A stretch of DNA of 64,000 nucleotides from Brachybacterium huguangmaarense (GTDB taxonomy: Bacteria; Actinomycetota; Actinomycetes; Actinomycetales; Dermabacteraceae): NCBI RefSeq assembly GCF_025725725.1, contig NZ_CP107020.1, positions 2,480,001 to 2,544,000 of the forward strand, in the 5' to 3' direction. Within the stretch, counting starts at the first letter, position 1. Every line of letters starts with the position of its first letter. The notes under the pieces were generated by a model that saw nothing but the letters and a program-made list of their open reading frames with translations, did not search any database and was not told where the DNA came from. The translations under genes were made by a program, and so were the position numbers. Of the stretch, positions 47,187-58,711 are shown piece by piece.

Positions 47187-47943
47187 TTGGGCGGGGGAGG
47201 CGAAGGACCCGCAGCGCGCGATCCCGCGAGCCGTGCGCACGGCCGTGCTGCGCCTGACCATCTTCTTCGTCGGCGCGATCGCCGTGATCGCCGCGATCGT
47301 GCCCTTCGACACCGCCAGCACGAACGAGAGCCCGTTCGTCACCGTCTTCGACCTCGTGGGTCTCCCGGCGGCCGGAGACATCATGAACGTCGTGATCATC
47401 ACGGCGCTGCTCTCGGCCGGCAACTCCGGGCTGTTCTCGTGTGCCCGCATGCTGCACTCGCTCGCCGCGGAGGGGCAGGCCCCTCAGGTGCTCGCCCGCA
47501 CCACGCGCCGCGGGATCCCCCTCGTCGCCCTGAGCGTCTCGATCCTCTTCGGCCTCGCCTCGCTCCTGTCGAGCGTGATCGCGCCCGGCAGTCTGTTCCT
47601 CGCCCTCGTCTCGATCGCGGGCTTCGCGGTCGTCGCGGTGTGGATTGTGATCGTCGCCTCGCAGATCGCCTTCCGCCGCCGCTTCGTCCGCGAGGGCGGC
47701 CGGATCGAGGACCTCGCCTACCGGTCCCCGCTGTTCCCCGTCGTGCCGATCGTCGCGCTCGTGCTGCCGGGGCTCTCCCTCGTGGGGGTCGCGCTCGACC
47801 CGGCCCAGAGCGCGGCGCCGTGGTTCGGGCTGCCCTTCACCGCCCTGTGCCTGGTCTACTTCCGCGTGCGGCACGGGGCGGGCGTCTTCCGAGCCGCCCC
47901 CGCGGCGCCTCCGGCCGCGGAGCCGGAGCCGCTCGTCGCCTGA
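47187..47943 (+). pseudogene. Amino-acid permease (AAT/APC family), 3' fragment
   Basis: About 250 residues encode the second half of an amino-acid permease: EAKDPQRAIPRAVRTAVLRL, then TNESPFVTVFDLVGLP and LSAGNSGLFSCARMLHSLA, and six membrane helices to a Pro/Ala-rich tail. It starts abruptly in mid-protein at the DUF3800 junction. Orientation and family match the 5' fragment at 34985, so both are parts of one broken gene. Confidence 0.88.
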
Positions 47944-48002
47944 GCGGGCGGGAGGTCTATCGTTCACTTCCAGGTGAGCGTGCGCGGCGAGGGGAGATCG
48001 AT

Positions 48003-48575
48003 ATGCAGCCCCCGGAGGGATGGGGAGAGTACCTGGTCACGCACCTGGGGATCGAGCTGTACCGCATCCCCGTCGTGATGCTCTCGGCCGTGATCATCTA
48101 CGTGGTGTTCCTGATCCTCGTCCGGATCTTCGGGTCGCGCGTGCTCACGGTCACGAGCGGTTTCGACACGCTCGTCGTCATCATGCTCGGCGCCGTCGCC
48201 GGGCGCGCCATCCTCGGGCACCCGCCCACGGTCGCGGCCGGCGTGATCGGACTCGCCACCCTGATGGGGATGGAGGCCGTGTTCGGCGCCGTGGAGCGGA
48301 CGTGGGCGTCCCGACGGCTCATCAGCGGCCGGCCCGTCGTCGTCTTCGCACACGGGCGCCCGGTCCCCGCTGCGTGTCGGCGCACCCACACATCGCCGGC
48401 GGACCTGAGCTCGGCCATGCGGCGGGCGGGGATCGCACAGCCCGCCGACGCCCAGTGCATCATCCTCGAGCCGCACGGCGACTACTCGGTGATCCGGGAA
48501 GGCGCGCCGATCAGCGCCGATCTTCTCGTCAACGTCGACGGTGCTGATCTCCTCGGCCCGCGGGAGCGGAGCTGA
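48003..48575 (+). CDS. DUF421 (YetF-type) membrane protein
   Basis: A 190-residue protein: three membrane helices in residues ~20-90 (MLSAVIIYVVFLILVRIFGS; DTLVVIMLGAVAGRAILG), then a DUF421 cytoplasmic domain (RRLISGRPVVVFAHGRPVP to SVIREGAPIS). The arginine-glycine loop after helix 1 is conserved in the family. Function unknown. It sits just right of the island. Confidence 0.85.
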   Translation: MQPPEGWGEYLVTHLGIELYRIPVVMLSAVIIYVVFLILVRIFGSRVLTVTSGFDTLVVIMLGAVAGRAILGHPPTVAAGVIGLATLMGMEAVFGAVERTWASRRLISGRPVVVFAHGRPVPAACRRTHTSPADLSSAMRRAGIAQPADAQCIILEPHGDYSVIREGAPISADLLVNVDGADLLGPRERS

Positions 48576-48607
48576 GGCGTGGAGGAGCACGAGTGAGGAG
48601 AACGTCG

Positions 48608-49378
48608 ATGTTCGACGACGACATCCGGTCCTCGGATGAGCGTGTCCGGGAGGCTGCCGTGGACCGACTGGAACGAGACGTCCTGGACGACGCGGACGGC
48701 TCACGAACCCTCGAGGCGTGGGAGCGGGTCACAGCGGAACTCGACGATGATGCTGTCAACGTCTCCTTCCGTCTGATCGCCGCTGCCTCGATCCTCCATC
48801 TCGATGCCGCCCGGGAGTGTCCACGCCTGAGGGCCGAGGACCTGGCCGATCCTCTGCAGCGTCTGCTAGCCGCGTGGGCCGTGATCGCTCGTGGTCGGCC
48901 GCCGGGGTGGACGCCCGACGTCGGGTGGATCCATGTCACGGCTCACGGCGCCGACCTGGTGCTCGCGGCGGCGCGGCATGGCGGGGCACCGGGAGACTGC
49001 CTGGACGAAGCGTTCAGCACATGGATCGACGTGACACGCGCATGCGGGCCGCTCCTCGCCGAGGAGGAGGATCGGCTGGGTCTCGCCCTACTCGGGCTCC
49101 TGAGGCGTCGGTGGACGGACGCCGGTGCGCTCTGGTCGCCCGACGTGCTCTGGCAGGGGCCCTTTCCCGCCGACCCCGCGTCGCCGCGGTGGGAGGAGCT
49201 GATGGCCCTGCGCGCCATCACCCGCTCGGCCGCCGCGCTCGCCTGCGCGGGCGTCCGCATCCGCGAGCTCGGCCTCGTGTGGGGACCGGCCTCGGCCGAG
49301 GCCCCGGTCCTCACGACGTGGCTGATCGATGCCCTGCGCGCCACCGACAACCTCGGGGTGATCGCCGACGGGCAGTAG
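48608..49378 (+). CDS. DUF2785 family protein
   Basis: A 256-residue helical protein with GWIHVTAHGADLVLAAARHG near residue 110, typical of DUF2785. ATG 48608 has gaggag (48594-48599) 8 nt upstream, better than the GTG at 48593 that overlaps that site. No membrane segments. Function unknown. Confidence 0.82.
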   Translation: MFDDDIRSSDERVREAAVDRLERDVLDDADGSRTLEAWERVTAELDDDAVNVSFRLIAAASILHLDAARECPRLRAEDLADPLQRLLAAWAVIARGRPPGWTPDVGWIHVTAHGADLVLAAARHGGAPGDCLDEAFSTWIDVTRACGPLLAEEEDRLGLALLGLLRRRWTDAGALWSPDVLWQGPFPADPASPRWEELMALRAITRSAAALACAGVRIRELGLVWGPASAEAPVLTTWLIDALRATDNLGVIADGQ

Positions 49379-49388
49379 GGTCGCTGCC

Positions 49389-50011
49389 GTGACGGCACAG
49401 ACGCGATCGACGGTTGGACGAGGCACACGGGTCGCAGAGGCCCTGCTCGGCATCGGCTGCGCCGTCGTGGGCCTGCTGCCGTGGCTCCTGGGCGGCATGG
49501 AGCTGCCGCTGCAGAACCTGTGGGCCGACGACACGATGATCGGCACATGCCGCGCGTCCTGCTGCCCTTCAACCAGTACTACGTGGCCATGCTCGTCTCG
49601 CTCCTGGGCTTCGGCGCGGCGCTCGCCGGTCTCGCGGCACGAAGGCTCGTGGCCCGGCGAGATCGGCGCAGCGCCCTTCAGGTGATCGGCGGCATGCTGC
49701 TCGTCCAGCTGATCGCACTCGCCCAGACCGTCGCCGTGGTCCAGGGCGGTCTACGGCAGGGCACCGACTCGCGCATCTACCTCGTCGGGATCACCGGGAT
49801 CGTGCTCCTGGCGATGCTCATCGGGCTGCTGGCCTCGGTGCTCATCGCGCTCGCCCCGGCCCCCGGGGCGCTCCTCGGCCTCACGCTGGGCGCTCTGACC
49901 GTCACCTGGTGGGCATCGACCCTCGTCGCCGCGATCGTCGGCCAGGACGCCCTCGCCCTCGGCGTCCAGCCTCTGCTCGCGCCCGTCCTCGTCGGGATCG
50001 CGATCGCCTAG
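49389..50011 (+). pseudogene. Four-to-six-helix membrane protein with a frameshift
   Basis: GTG 49389 (TAGGGT ends 7 nt upstream) begins a membrane protein, ALLGIGCAVVGLLPWLLGGM then LPLQNLWADDTM. The frame is lost at about 49545; the continuation MPRVLLPFNQYYVAMLVSLL and four further helices to 50011 lies in another frame. One missing base, probably a C in gcaccatg, would restore a ~207-residue protein. Family not recognised. Real lesion or sequencing error. Confidence 0.7.
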
Positions 50012-50017
50012 TGCGGC

Positions 50018-50284
50018 ATGGTGGGAGCGGTGCGGGTCACGGCCGTGATCGCGAGTCTCGTGCTGCTGTGGGTGCTGCCCTCGGCCCTCGCCGGACTGCA
50101 GCACGCGCTCGCCTCGAGGGCGATGCTGGGACTGCCCCGCGACCTGGCGCAGACGGCCGCCGCGGAGTCATGGACCGTGTTCACCGGCCCCGCGCTGCAC
50201 GGCGTCGAGATCGCCATCGTCGTCGCGCTGGTCGTGCTCGTGGCACGTGTCCTGCTCGCGCGTCGGGCACAGCGAGCCCGGTAG
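50018..50284 (+). CDS. Small two-helix membrane protein
   Basis: An 88-residue protein with helices at ~8-28 and ~62-82 and an arginine-rich end. It starts 6 nt after the preceding membrane gene and is probably co-transcribed. No family recognised. Confidence 0.6.
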   Translation: MVGAVRVTAVIASLVLLWVLPSALAGLQHALASRAMLGLPRDLAQTAAAESWTVFTGPALHGVEIAIVVALVVLVARVLLARRAQRAR

Positions 50285-50300
50285 CTCGCCGCGGGGGCGC

Positions 50301-50738
50301 TCAGACCTCGAGGTCCTCGACGTCGCTGTCGAAGGGGCGAGGAGAGTGCACCACCCAGCGCTTCGCGGCGCGCGGTCGCAGCCGGAGGAGCACGGTCGCC
50401 GGGCCCTCGTGCGCGGACGCGCCCGCGCCGCCCTCCGGTACGTCGCCGCCCACGAAGTGCGCCATCGCCCGGGCCACGAGAGCAGGGTCCTCGACCACCT
50501 CGGCATCCGCCTCGATCGCGTAGAAGCCGTCGGGCGTCGCGCCGGCGAGGGTCACCGCGGGCCGCTCGCGCACGTCCGCGGCCTTGCGCGCCTGGGCGAG
50601 GGTGAGCACCGCGGCGACGCCGGGCTCGTCGAGCGGGTCGGGCTGCACCGCGACCGGCCGGGTGCGTGGCCCGTCGGGCCCGAGCGTGGTCAGCAGTGCG
50701 GTGCGGTCGACGGGAAGGACGTCGTTGAGCGAGGTCAT
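50301..50738 (-). CDS. Pyridoxamine 5'-phosphate oxidase-fold protein
   Basis: A 145-residue split-barrel protein: ALLTTLGPDGPRTRPVAVQ strand pair, LTLAQARKAADVRERPAVTL, and FYAIEADAEVVED. It fits the general-stress/FMN or F420-binding PPOX group rather than the true pyridoxine enzyme. Cofactor not determinable. No clear partner; it is convergent with the small membrane gene on its left and followed upstream by a terminator. Confidence 0.78.
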   Translation of the reverse strand: MTSLNDVLPVDRTALLTTLGPDGPRTRPVAVQPDPLDEPGVAAVLTLAQARKAADVRERPAVTLAGATPDGFYAIEADAEVVEDPALVARAMAHFVGGDVPEGGAGASAHEGPATVLLRLRPRAAKRWVVHSPRPFDSDVEDLEV

Positions 50739-50752
50739 GGGCTCATCGTGGC

Positions 50753-50780
50753 ATCGTCCCGGGCAGGCGCCCGGGACGAT
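50753..50780 (-). terminator. Strong hairpin after the 71-residue membrane protein gene
   Basis: A perfect 12-bp stem, atcgtcccgggc (50753-50764) with gcccgggacgat (50769-50780), and a 4-nt loop. It lies 13 nt downstream of the minus-strand stop at 50794. Confidence 0.75.
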
Positions 50781-50793
50781 CGGCCTGCCCGGC

Positions 50794-51009
50794 TCAGGTC
50801 CTCAGCCAGTACAGCCCGACCAGGACCACCAGCAGGATCACGAGACCCACCAGCCAGGGCACCGCCGCACTCCAGGTCTGGGCGGCCGGCTCATCGCGCG
50901 TGTCCCGCCGTGAGGTGCGTCCGGCCGTGCGCACGAGCACCACGACCAGGCTCGCGAGCAGGGCGAGACCGACGAGGACGAGGAACAGCGTGGACGCTCC
51001 GGAGGACAT
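50794..51009 (-). CDS. Small two-helix membrane protein
   Basis: A 71-residue protein with helices at ~8-28 (LFLVLVGLALLASLVVVLV) and ~50-68 (LVGLVILLVVLVGLYWL) joined by a polar loop of ~20 residues. An aggat site precedes the ATG, and a strong terminator follows the stop. No family recognised; clean boundaries support a real gene. Confidence 0.6.
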   Translation of the reverse strand: MSSGASTLFLVLVGLALLASLVVVLVRTAGRTSRRDTRDEPAAQTWSAAVPWLVGLVILLVVLVGLYWLRT

Positions 51010-51162
51010 GCCCCGATCCTGTCAGGCCGCCCGCGGGCAGCGCCACCGGGCACGCGGCGCCGCCGGGCGGTCGGGGCCACCACGCGTCGGGCGCCGGAGA
51101 CGACGAACCCGGCCGCTGCCGCACGGGCAGGACCGGGTTCGGGACGGAGGATGACGGGGTCG

Positions 51163-51387
51163 TCAGCCGCCGTGGAAGTAGGGGATCACGAGGTACAGGC
51201 CGAACAGCACGGCCAGACCCGCGAGGGCGAACATGCTCCACCCGCCCATGCGGCGGGAGGTGCTCACGGCCCCCGAGGGGCCGGCCTCGAGCAGCCGGGC
51301 CCCGATCGAGACGACGGAAACGAGGACGACCGCGGAGACGAGGGTGACGACGGCCACGAGGCCGAGGGCGGCGAAATCGATGTGCAT
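51163..51387 (-). CDS. Small membrane protein adjacent to the phosphate transporter
   Basis: A 74-residue protein with two helices (FAALGLVAVVTLVSAVVLVS and MFALAGLAVLFGLYLVIPYF). ATG 51387 has aggagct upstream, 26 nt after the pit stop, so both are probably on one message. Small membrane proteins commonly follow actinobacterial pit genes; it may be a subunit or modulator. Confidence 0.75.
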   Translation of the reverse strand: MHIDFAALGLVAVVTLVSAVVLVSVVSIGARLLEAGPSGAVSTSRRMGGWSMFALAGLAVLFGLYLVIPYFHGG

Positions 51388-51413
51388 GAGAGCTCCTGAG
51401 AACCGGTCGCGGA

Positions 51414-52565
51414 TCAGGCGTGGGTGGGGGTCGGGGCGGAGGTGGACGACGTGACGGGGACCTCGTGGGTCTCGTGCACGTTGTCGGCCGTGACCTTGTG
51501 GCGGTTGGCGACCACGAGCACGGCCACGACGCCTACGACCAGCAGGGCCAGGACGATGCCGACGCCGATCGGGCCGAGCAGCGTGATCGCGGCGGCGACG
51601 GCGCCCACCGCGGCGGCGGCCGGGAGGGTCACGAGCCAGGTGATCGCCATGCGGCCGGCCACGCCCCAGCGGACCTCGGCGGCGTTGCGCCCGACCCCGG
51701 AGCCCATGATCGCGCCGGAGGCCACGTGCGTGGTCGAGAGGCCGAAGCCGAGGTGGCTCGAGGCGAGGATCGCGGCGGTCGTCGAGGTCTCGGCCGCGAA
51801 GCCCTGGGGGGCCTTGATGTCGACGAGGCCCTTGCCGAGCGTGCGCATGATGCGCCAGCCGCCCGAGTAGGTGCCCAGGCCGATCGCGAGGCCGGCGCAC
51901 AGGATGACCCACAGCTGCGGAGCCGTGCCGCTGGCCTGGAAGCCGCCGGCGACGAGGACGAGGGTGATGACGCCCATGGTCTTCTGGCCGTCGGAGGTGC
52001 CGTGGGCGAGCGCGACCATCGAGGCGGAGATGGTCTGGCCGTGGCGGAAGATGCCCGAGGACTTGCCCTCGGCGTCCGGCGTGATCCGGTAGGCCAGGCG
52101 GGTGGCGATCGCGGCGGCGATGCCGGCGACGAGAGGAGCGGCGAGGGCGGGCAGGAGGATCTTGGAGATGATGACGCCGAAGTGGACGCCCGCGACGCCC
52201 GCCGAGACGAGCACGGCGCCGATCAGGCCGCCGAACAGGGCGTGGGACGAGCTCGACGGCATGCCCAGCAGCCAGGTGAGCAGGTTCCACAGGATCGCGC
52301 CCGTGAGACCGGCGAACACCATGATCGGCGTGATGAGGGTGTCGTCGACGATGCCCGAGGAGATGGTCTTGGCGACCTCGGTGGACATGAACGCACCGGC
52401 GACGTTGAGCACGGCCGCGAGGGCGACGGCGACCCGGGGCTTCAGTGCGCCCGTGGCGACCGACGTCGCCATCGCATTGGCGCTGTCGTGGAACCCATTG
52501 GTGAAGTCGAAGGCCAGGGCCGTGATGATCACGATGGCCACGATCACGAGAGTTGAGGTGAGCAC
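51414..52565 (-). CDS. pit: Inorganic phosphate transporter (PiT family)
   Basis: A 383-residue permease using a cation gradient to import phosphate or metal-phosphate. The two PiT signatures are present: FDFTNGFHDSANAMATSVAT near residue 19 and MVALAHGTSDGQKTMG near 185. About ten helices; the C-terminal tail is Thr/His-rich. GTG 52565 is preceded by aggagacc. A minus-strand TACTCT (52611-52616) and PHO-box-like repeats at 52686-52707 suggest control by phosphate starvation. Confidence 0.95.
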   Translation of the reverse strand: MLTSTLVIVAIVIITALAFDFTNGFHDSANAMATSVATGALKPRVAVALAAVLNVAGAFMSTEVAKTISSGIVDDTLITPIMVFAGLTGAILWNLLTWLLGMPSSSSHALFGGLIGAVLVSAGVAGVHFGVIISKILLPALAAPLVAGIAAAIATRLAYRITPDAEGKSSGIFRHGQTISASMVALAHGTSDGQKTMGVITLVLVAGGFQASGTAPQLWVILCAGLAIGLGTYSGGWRIMRTLGKGLVDIKAPQGFAAETSTTAAILASSHLGFGLSTTHVASGAIMGSGVGRNAAEVRWGVAGRMAITWLVTLPAAAAVGAVAAAITLLGPIGVGIVLALLVVGVVAVLVVANRHKVTADNVHETHEVPVTSSTSAPTPTHA

Positions 52566-52685
52566 TTGGTCTCCTGGAAGAGGTGGGCGCGGTTGCTCCG
52601 CGTCCCTGTCAGAGTAGGCCCGCTTCGACGCGCGTAGAACCCCCTGAATGTCCTGGTCGGATGGGGGTCTGACCCCCTCATGACG

Positions 52686-55477
<2,792 letters not shown>

Positions 55478-55491
55478 CAGCGGTACCCACC

Positions 55492-55968
55492 ATGACCAGC
55501 ACCCACCTGAACTCCCTCTACACCGAGATCATCTTCGAGCACGACAAGCGGCCCCAGCACGCCGGGCTGCGCGAGCCCTTCGACTCCGAGGTCCATCACG
55601 TCAACCCCACGTGCGGAGACGAGATCACGCTGCGCCTGCACCTGACGGGCTCCGACGAGACCGCGACGATCCAGGACGTCAGCTATGACGCCCAGGGCTG
55701 CGCGATGTCCAGGGCCTCCGCCTCGATCCTGGCCGACCTGCTCCGCGAGCAGAGCGTGCACCACGCCAACGAGATCGCCGACAGCTTCGAGCTGTCGATG
55801 GCCTCGCGCGGCAAGGACCCGGGCGACGAGGAGCTGATCGGCGACGGCGTCGCGCTGCTCGGTGCCTCGAAGTTCCCCGGCCGCGTCAAGTGCGTGCTGA
55901 TGGCTTGGAAGGCCTACCGGGCCGCGCTCGTCGAGGCCCAGGCCGCGATCGACCGGCGCGGGGCCTGA
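55492..55968 (+). CDS. sufU: SufU sulfur-transfer / scaffold protein
   Basis: Zinc-dependent partner that accepts sulfur from SufS. It has 158 residues, with the conserved Cys41 and Asp43 (NPTCGDEI), Cys70 (AQGCAMSRAS) and Cys134 (VKCVLMAW), plus the SufU-specific insert before the last cysteine. ATG 55492 has a weak ribosome site but sits 14 nt after sufS, so translation is probably coupled. Confidence 0.95.
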   Translation: MTSTHLNSLYTEIIFEHDKRPQHAGLREPFDSEVHHVNPTCGDEITLRLHLTGSDETATIQDVSYDAQGCAMSRASASILADLLREQSVHHANEIADSFELSMASRGKDPGDEELIGDGVALLGASKFPGRVKCVLMAWKAYRAALVEAQAAIDRRGA

Positions 55969-55973
55969 GCGCC

Positions 55974-56831
55974 GTGGCGGACGCCTCGCCGCGCACCCTC
56001 GGCGACGTCGTCGGGGTGCTCGAGCAGACGTACCCGCTCGCATGGGCCGAGGACTGGGACCGGGTCGGCCTCGTCGTCGGTGACCCCGCCGCGCCCGTGC
56101 GCAGCGTCCTGCTCGCGGTCGACCCGACGCTCGACGTCGTCCGCGAGGCCGCCGGGCACGACCTGCTCGTGACCCACCATCCGCTCCTGCTGCGCGGCGC
56201 GAGCGCTCTGCCCACGACGACCGGCAAGGGCGCCGCGGTCACCGGGCTGATCCGCTCCGGGACGGCGCTGTGGTGCGGGCACACGAACGTCGACCGCTCG
56301 AGCCTCGGCACCGTCGGCGCGTGGATCCGCGCCCTCGACCTGCACGACGTCGGCCCGCTGGCCGCCGGGCCCTCGGCCCGCGAGGAGACCGTGGCCGCTC
56401 ACGGCTCGCGTCTCGTGGGGCTCGGCGCCGTCGGCTCCCTGCCGGCCGTCACCACGGTGCGCGAGCTCGCGACCCGGATCGCCGCGACCGTGCCCGCGAC
56501 CGCCCAGGGGGTGCGCTGGACCGGCGACGCCGAGCGCCCCGTGCACCGGGTCGCGGTCTGTCCCGGCGCGGGGGACTCGTGCCTCGCCGACGCGGCCGCG
56601 AGCGGCGCCGACGTCTACGTGACCTCCGACCTGCGTCATCACCCGGCGCTCGAGCACGTCGAGTCGGCCGCCGACGCCGACGCCGTGCCCGCCCTGATCG
56701 ACGTCGCCCACAGCGCCTCCGAGGCGCTGTGGCTCCCGCTCGCGCGCGAGCTCCTCGCCGACGTGCTCCCCGAGCTCGCGGTCCACGTGAGCGAGGCGTC
56801 GACCGATCCCTGGTCGGGCAGGGTCGGATGA
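55974..56831 (+). CDS. Nif3-like dinuclear metal-centre protein
   Basis: A 285-residue member of the Nif3/YbgI family of unknown biochemical role. Metal-ligand segments are visible: LLVTHHPLLL near residue 66, CGHTNVDRS near 103, and ALIDVAHSASEA near 247. Start GTG 55974 is 5 nt after sufU. The co-location with sufS-sufU suggests a link to metal or cofactor assembly, but this is inference. Confidence 0.88.
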   Translation: MADASPRTLGDVVGVLEQTYPLAWAEDWDRVGLVVGDPAAPVRSVLLAVDPTLDVVREAAGHDLLVTHHPLLLRGASALPTTTGKGAAVTGLIRSGTALWCGHTNVDRSSLGTVGAWIRALDLHDVGPLAAGPSAREETVAAHGSRLVGLGAVGSLPAVTTVRELATRIAATVPATAQGVRWTGDAERPVHRVAVCPGAGDSCLADAAASGADVYVTSDLRHHPALEHVESAADADAVPALIDVAHSASEALWLPLARELLADVLPELAVHVSEASTDPWSGRVG

Positions 56832-57376
56832 GAAGGGCGCGGCTCGTGCTGCTGAACGGGCCGCCCGGCGCGGGCAAGTCCACCCTGGCGCGCCATCTGG
56901 CCGAGGACGCCCCGCTCGCCCTCGCGCTCGACGTCGACCAGCTCAAGCATGCGCTGGGTCGGTGGGACGAGGAGCTCGACCGCGCGGGCCTGCACGCGCG
57001 GGAGCTCGCCCTCGCCCTGGCCGCGGCACAGCTTGCGAGCGGTCGTGACGTCCTCGTGGGCCAGTACGTCGCCCGCCCCGCCTTCCTCGACCAGCTCGCG
57101 TCCGTGGCCGCCGCCGCGGACGCGAGCTGGGTCGAGATCCTGCTCGACGTCGACGAGGCCACGCTGCGCGCCCGGCTCGACGCCCGGGCCCGGCGCCCCG
57201 AGCGTCCCGAGCAGCGGGTCAACGCGCGGCTCGTCGGCCCGGACGACGCGCCCCGCCTGCTCGAGTCCCTCACGGCGGTGCGCGCGCAGCGTCCCGGCCT
57301 GCACGTCGTCGACGCGCGCGGGGATCTCGAGGCGACGGCGGCCGCGGTGCGCGCCGTGCTCGACGCCGTGCGCTGA
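56828..57376 (+). CDS. P-loop kinase-like AAA protein
   Basis: A 182-residue protein with Walker A GPPGAGKST (11-19), a central LALDVDQLKHALGRWDEE and ILLDVDEATLRARLDARARR lid-like segment. It resembles small nucleotide or gluconate-type kinases; substrate unknown. ATG 56828 overlaps the Nif3-like stop, so it is part of the same operon. Confidence 0.8.
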   Translation: MRRARLVLLNGPPGAGKSTLARHLAEDAPLALALDVDQLKHALGRWDEELDRAGLHARELALALAAAQLASGRDVLVGQYVARPAFLDQLASVAAAADASWVEILLDVDEATLRARLDARARRPERPEQRVNARLVGPDDAPRLLESLTAVRAQRPGLHVVDARGDLEATAAAVRAVLDAVR

Positions 57377-57405
57377 GAGGACGACGGGCCCGGGCCCGCG
57401 GCCGC

Positions 57406-58203
57406 TCACTCCACGGGATCGACGATGACGAGCCGGTCCCCGTCGAGCTCGACGCGCAGGCCGCGGCCTCCGGCGCCGCTCAGCGAGGCCAGGCGCGGGC
57501 GCAGCAGGTCGACGAGGGCGTCGGCGTCGGCGGGCGGCTCCGCGGTGGCGAGCAGCTCGCGCGTGACGAGGCCCCGATACCGCTTCGCGTCGTGCGAGAT
57601 GACCGTGCGCGTCTCCCCGCGCTGCTGGACGGGGGAGACGGCGAGCACGCGCACGCCGTGGCCCGTGCGCAGCGGCAGCATGGACCGGTAGGCGCCCGAG
57701 CGGGCGTCGATCACGAGCGGCGAGGCGTCGTCGGCCTCGCGCTCGAGCAGGGCCAAGCGCAGCGGGCGCAGCTGCGCGGACCACCAGGGTCCCGCCGTGC
57801 CCAGCCGGTGCAGACGCGAGGACGCCGAGAGGCGGTAGGCGGGGATCCGATCGTGCGCGGCGTCGACGAGGCCCAGCAGGGCGCTCGCGACCAGGACGCG
57901 GCGGTCCCGGGGGACCGCCGCGGAGGGGTCGAGCTGGTCGTACAGCACCCCGGAGTAAACGCCGAGGGCGGGGCCGGCCGGCTCGGCCTCGATCCGCGCC
58001 ATCCGGTCCACGAGCTCCGGTGCGGACGGAGGTACCCCCAGATGCTCGGCCGCGCCGCGTCCCGCGGTGGTGCGGGCGACCGCGCGCAGCACCGTGCGCC
58101 GGGCCGACGTCAGCTGCGGGTGGGCGAGCGCCTCGAGGTCGAGCACGGGGGCGTGCTCGTCGGGGCGGGTCTTGGTCTCGGACGGGGGGAGCAGCAGGAG
58201 CAC
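57406..58203 (-). CDS. YaaA/DUF328 peroxide-stress protein
   Basis: A 265-residue protein of the YaaA family, which limits free iron and DNA damage under peroxide stress in E. coli. The N-terminal LLLLPPSETKT, YSGVLYDQLD and ISHDAKRYRGLVTR are family signatures. GTG 58203 follows ggagg at good spacing and begins exactly at the domain. It is convergent with the kinase-like gene. Confidence 0.87.
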   Translation of the reverse strand: MLLLLPPSETKTRPDEHAPVLDLEALAHPQLTSARRTVLRAVARTTAGRGAAEHLGVPPSAPELVDRMARIEAEPAGPALGVYSGVLYDQLDPSAAVPRDRRVLVASALLGLVDAAHDRIPAYRLSASSRLHRLGTAGPWWSAQLRPLRLALLEREADDASPLVIDARSGAYRSMLPLRTGHGVRVLAVSPVQQRGETRTVISHDAKRYRGLVTRELLATAEPPADADALVDLLRPRLASLSGAGGRGLRVELDGDRLVIVDPVE

Positions 58204-58301
58204 CCGGCCATCCTCCCAGGGCGAGAGGGCGAGCACTCGGCGCGGCGCCGAGAGCTTCCGCACGTCAGCGCGAGACAGCGGGAGGGCCGGCGTAGACTCC
58301 C

Positions 58302-58673
58302 GGGCGGACCAGTCGGCCGGGCAGTCGCGTCCCCGAGGCATGAGCGTCGGGGCCGAGGAAAGTCCGGGCTCCATCCGGCACGGTGGTGGGTAACGCCCAC
58401 CCGGAGCGATCCGCGGGACAGTGCCACAGAGAGCAGACCGCCGAGCCCCGCCTGCGGGGCCCGGTAAGGGTGAAAGGGTGGTGTAAGAGACCACCGCGGT
58501 CGTGGTGACACGACCGGCACGGCAAACCCCACCGGGAGCAAGGTCAGACAGGGGATGTCCGAGGGCGCCGGCCCGAGTCCCCGGGTGGACCGCTGGAGAT
58601 CGTCGGCGACGGCGATCCGAGATGGATGACTGCCGATCACAGAACCCGGCTTACAGGCCGGCTGGTCCGCCCC
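58302..58673 (+). ncRNA. rnpB: RNase P RNA, type A
   Basis: Catalytic RNA that matures tRNA 5' ends. P1 forms between gggcggaccag (58302-58312) and ctggtccgccc near 58663-58673. The conserved core is visible: gaggaaagtccgggctcc in CR-I, acagtgccacagagagcaga, ggtaagggtgaaagggtg, and gatcacagaacccggcttac before the end. Length ~372 nt. TAGACT at 58293-58298 fits a -10 element. Confidence 0.96.
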
Positions 58674-58706
58674 CCGGGGTGCGTGCCGTGCGCGGACGCG
58701 CCCCGG
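58674..58706. terminator. Hairpin between rnpB and ppgK (convergent)
   Basis: ccggggtgcg (58674-58683) can pair with cgcgccccgg (58697-58706) with one G-T wobble. It can serve both convergent transcripts. Confidence 0.5.
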
Positions 58707-58711
58707 CCCGC

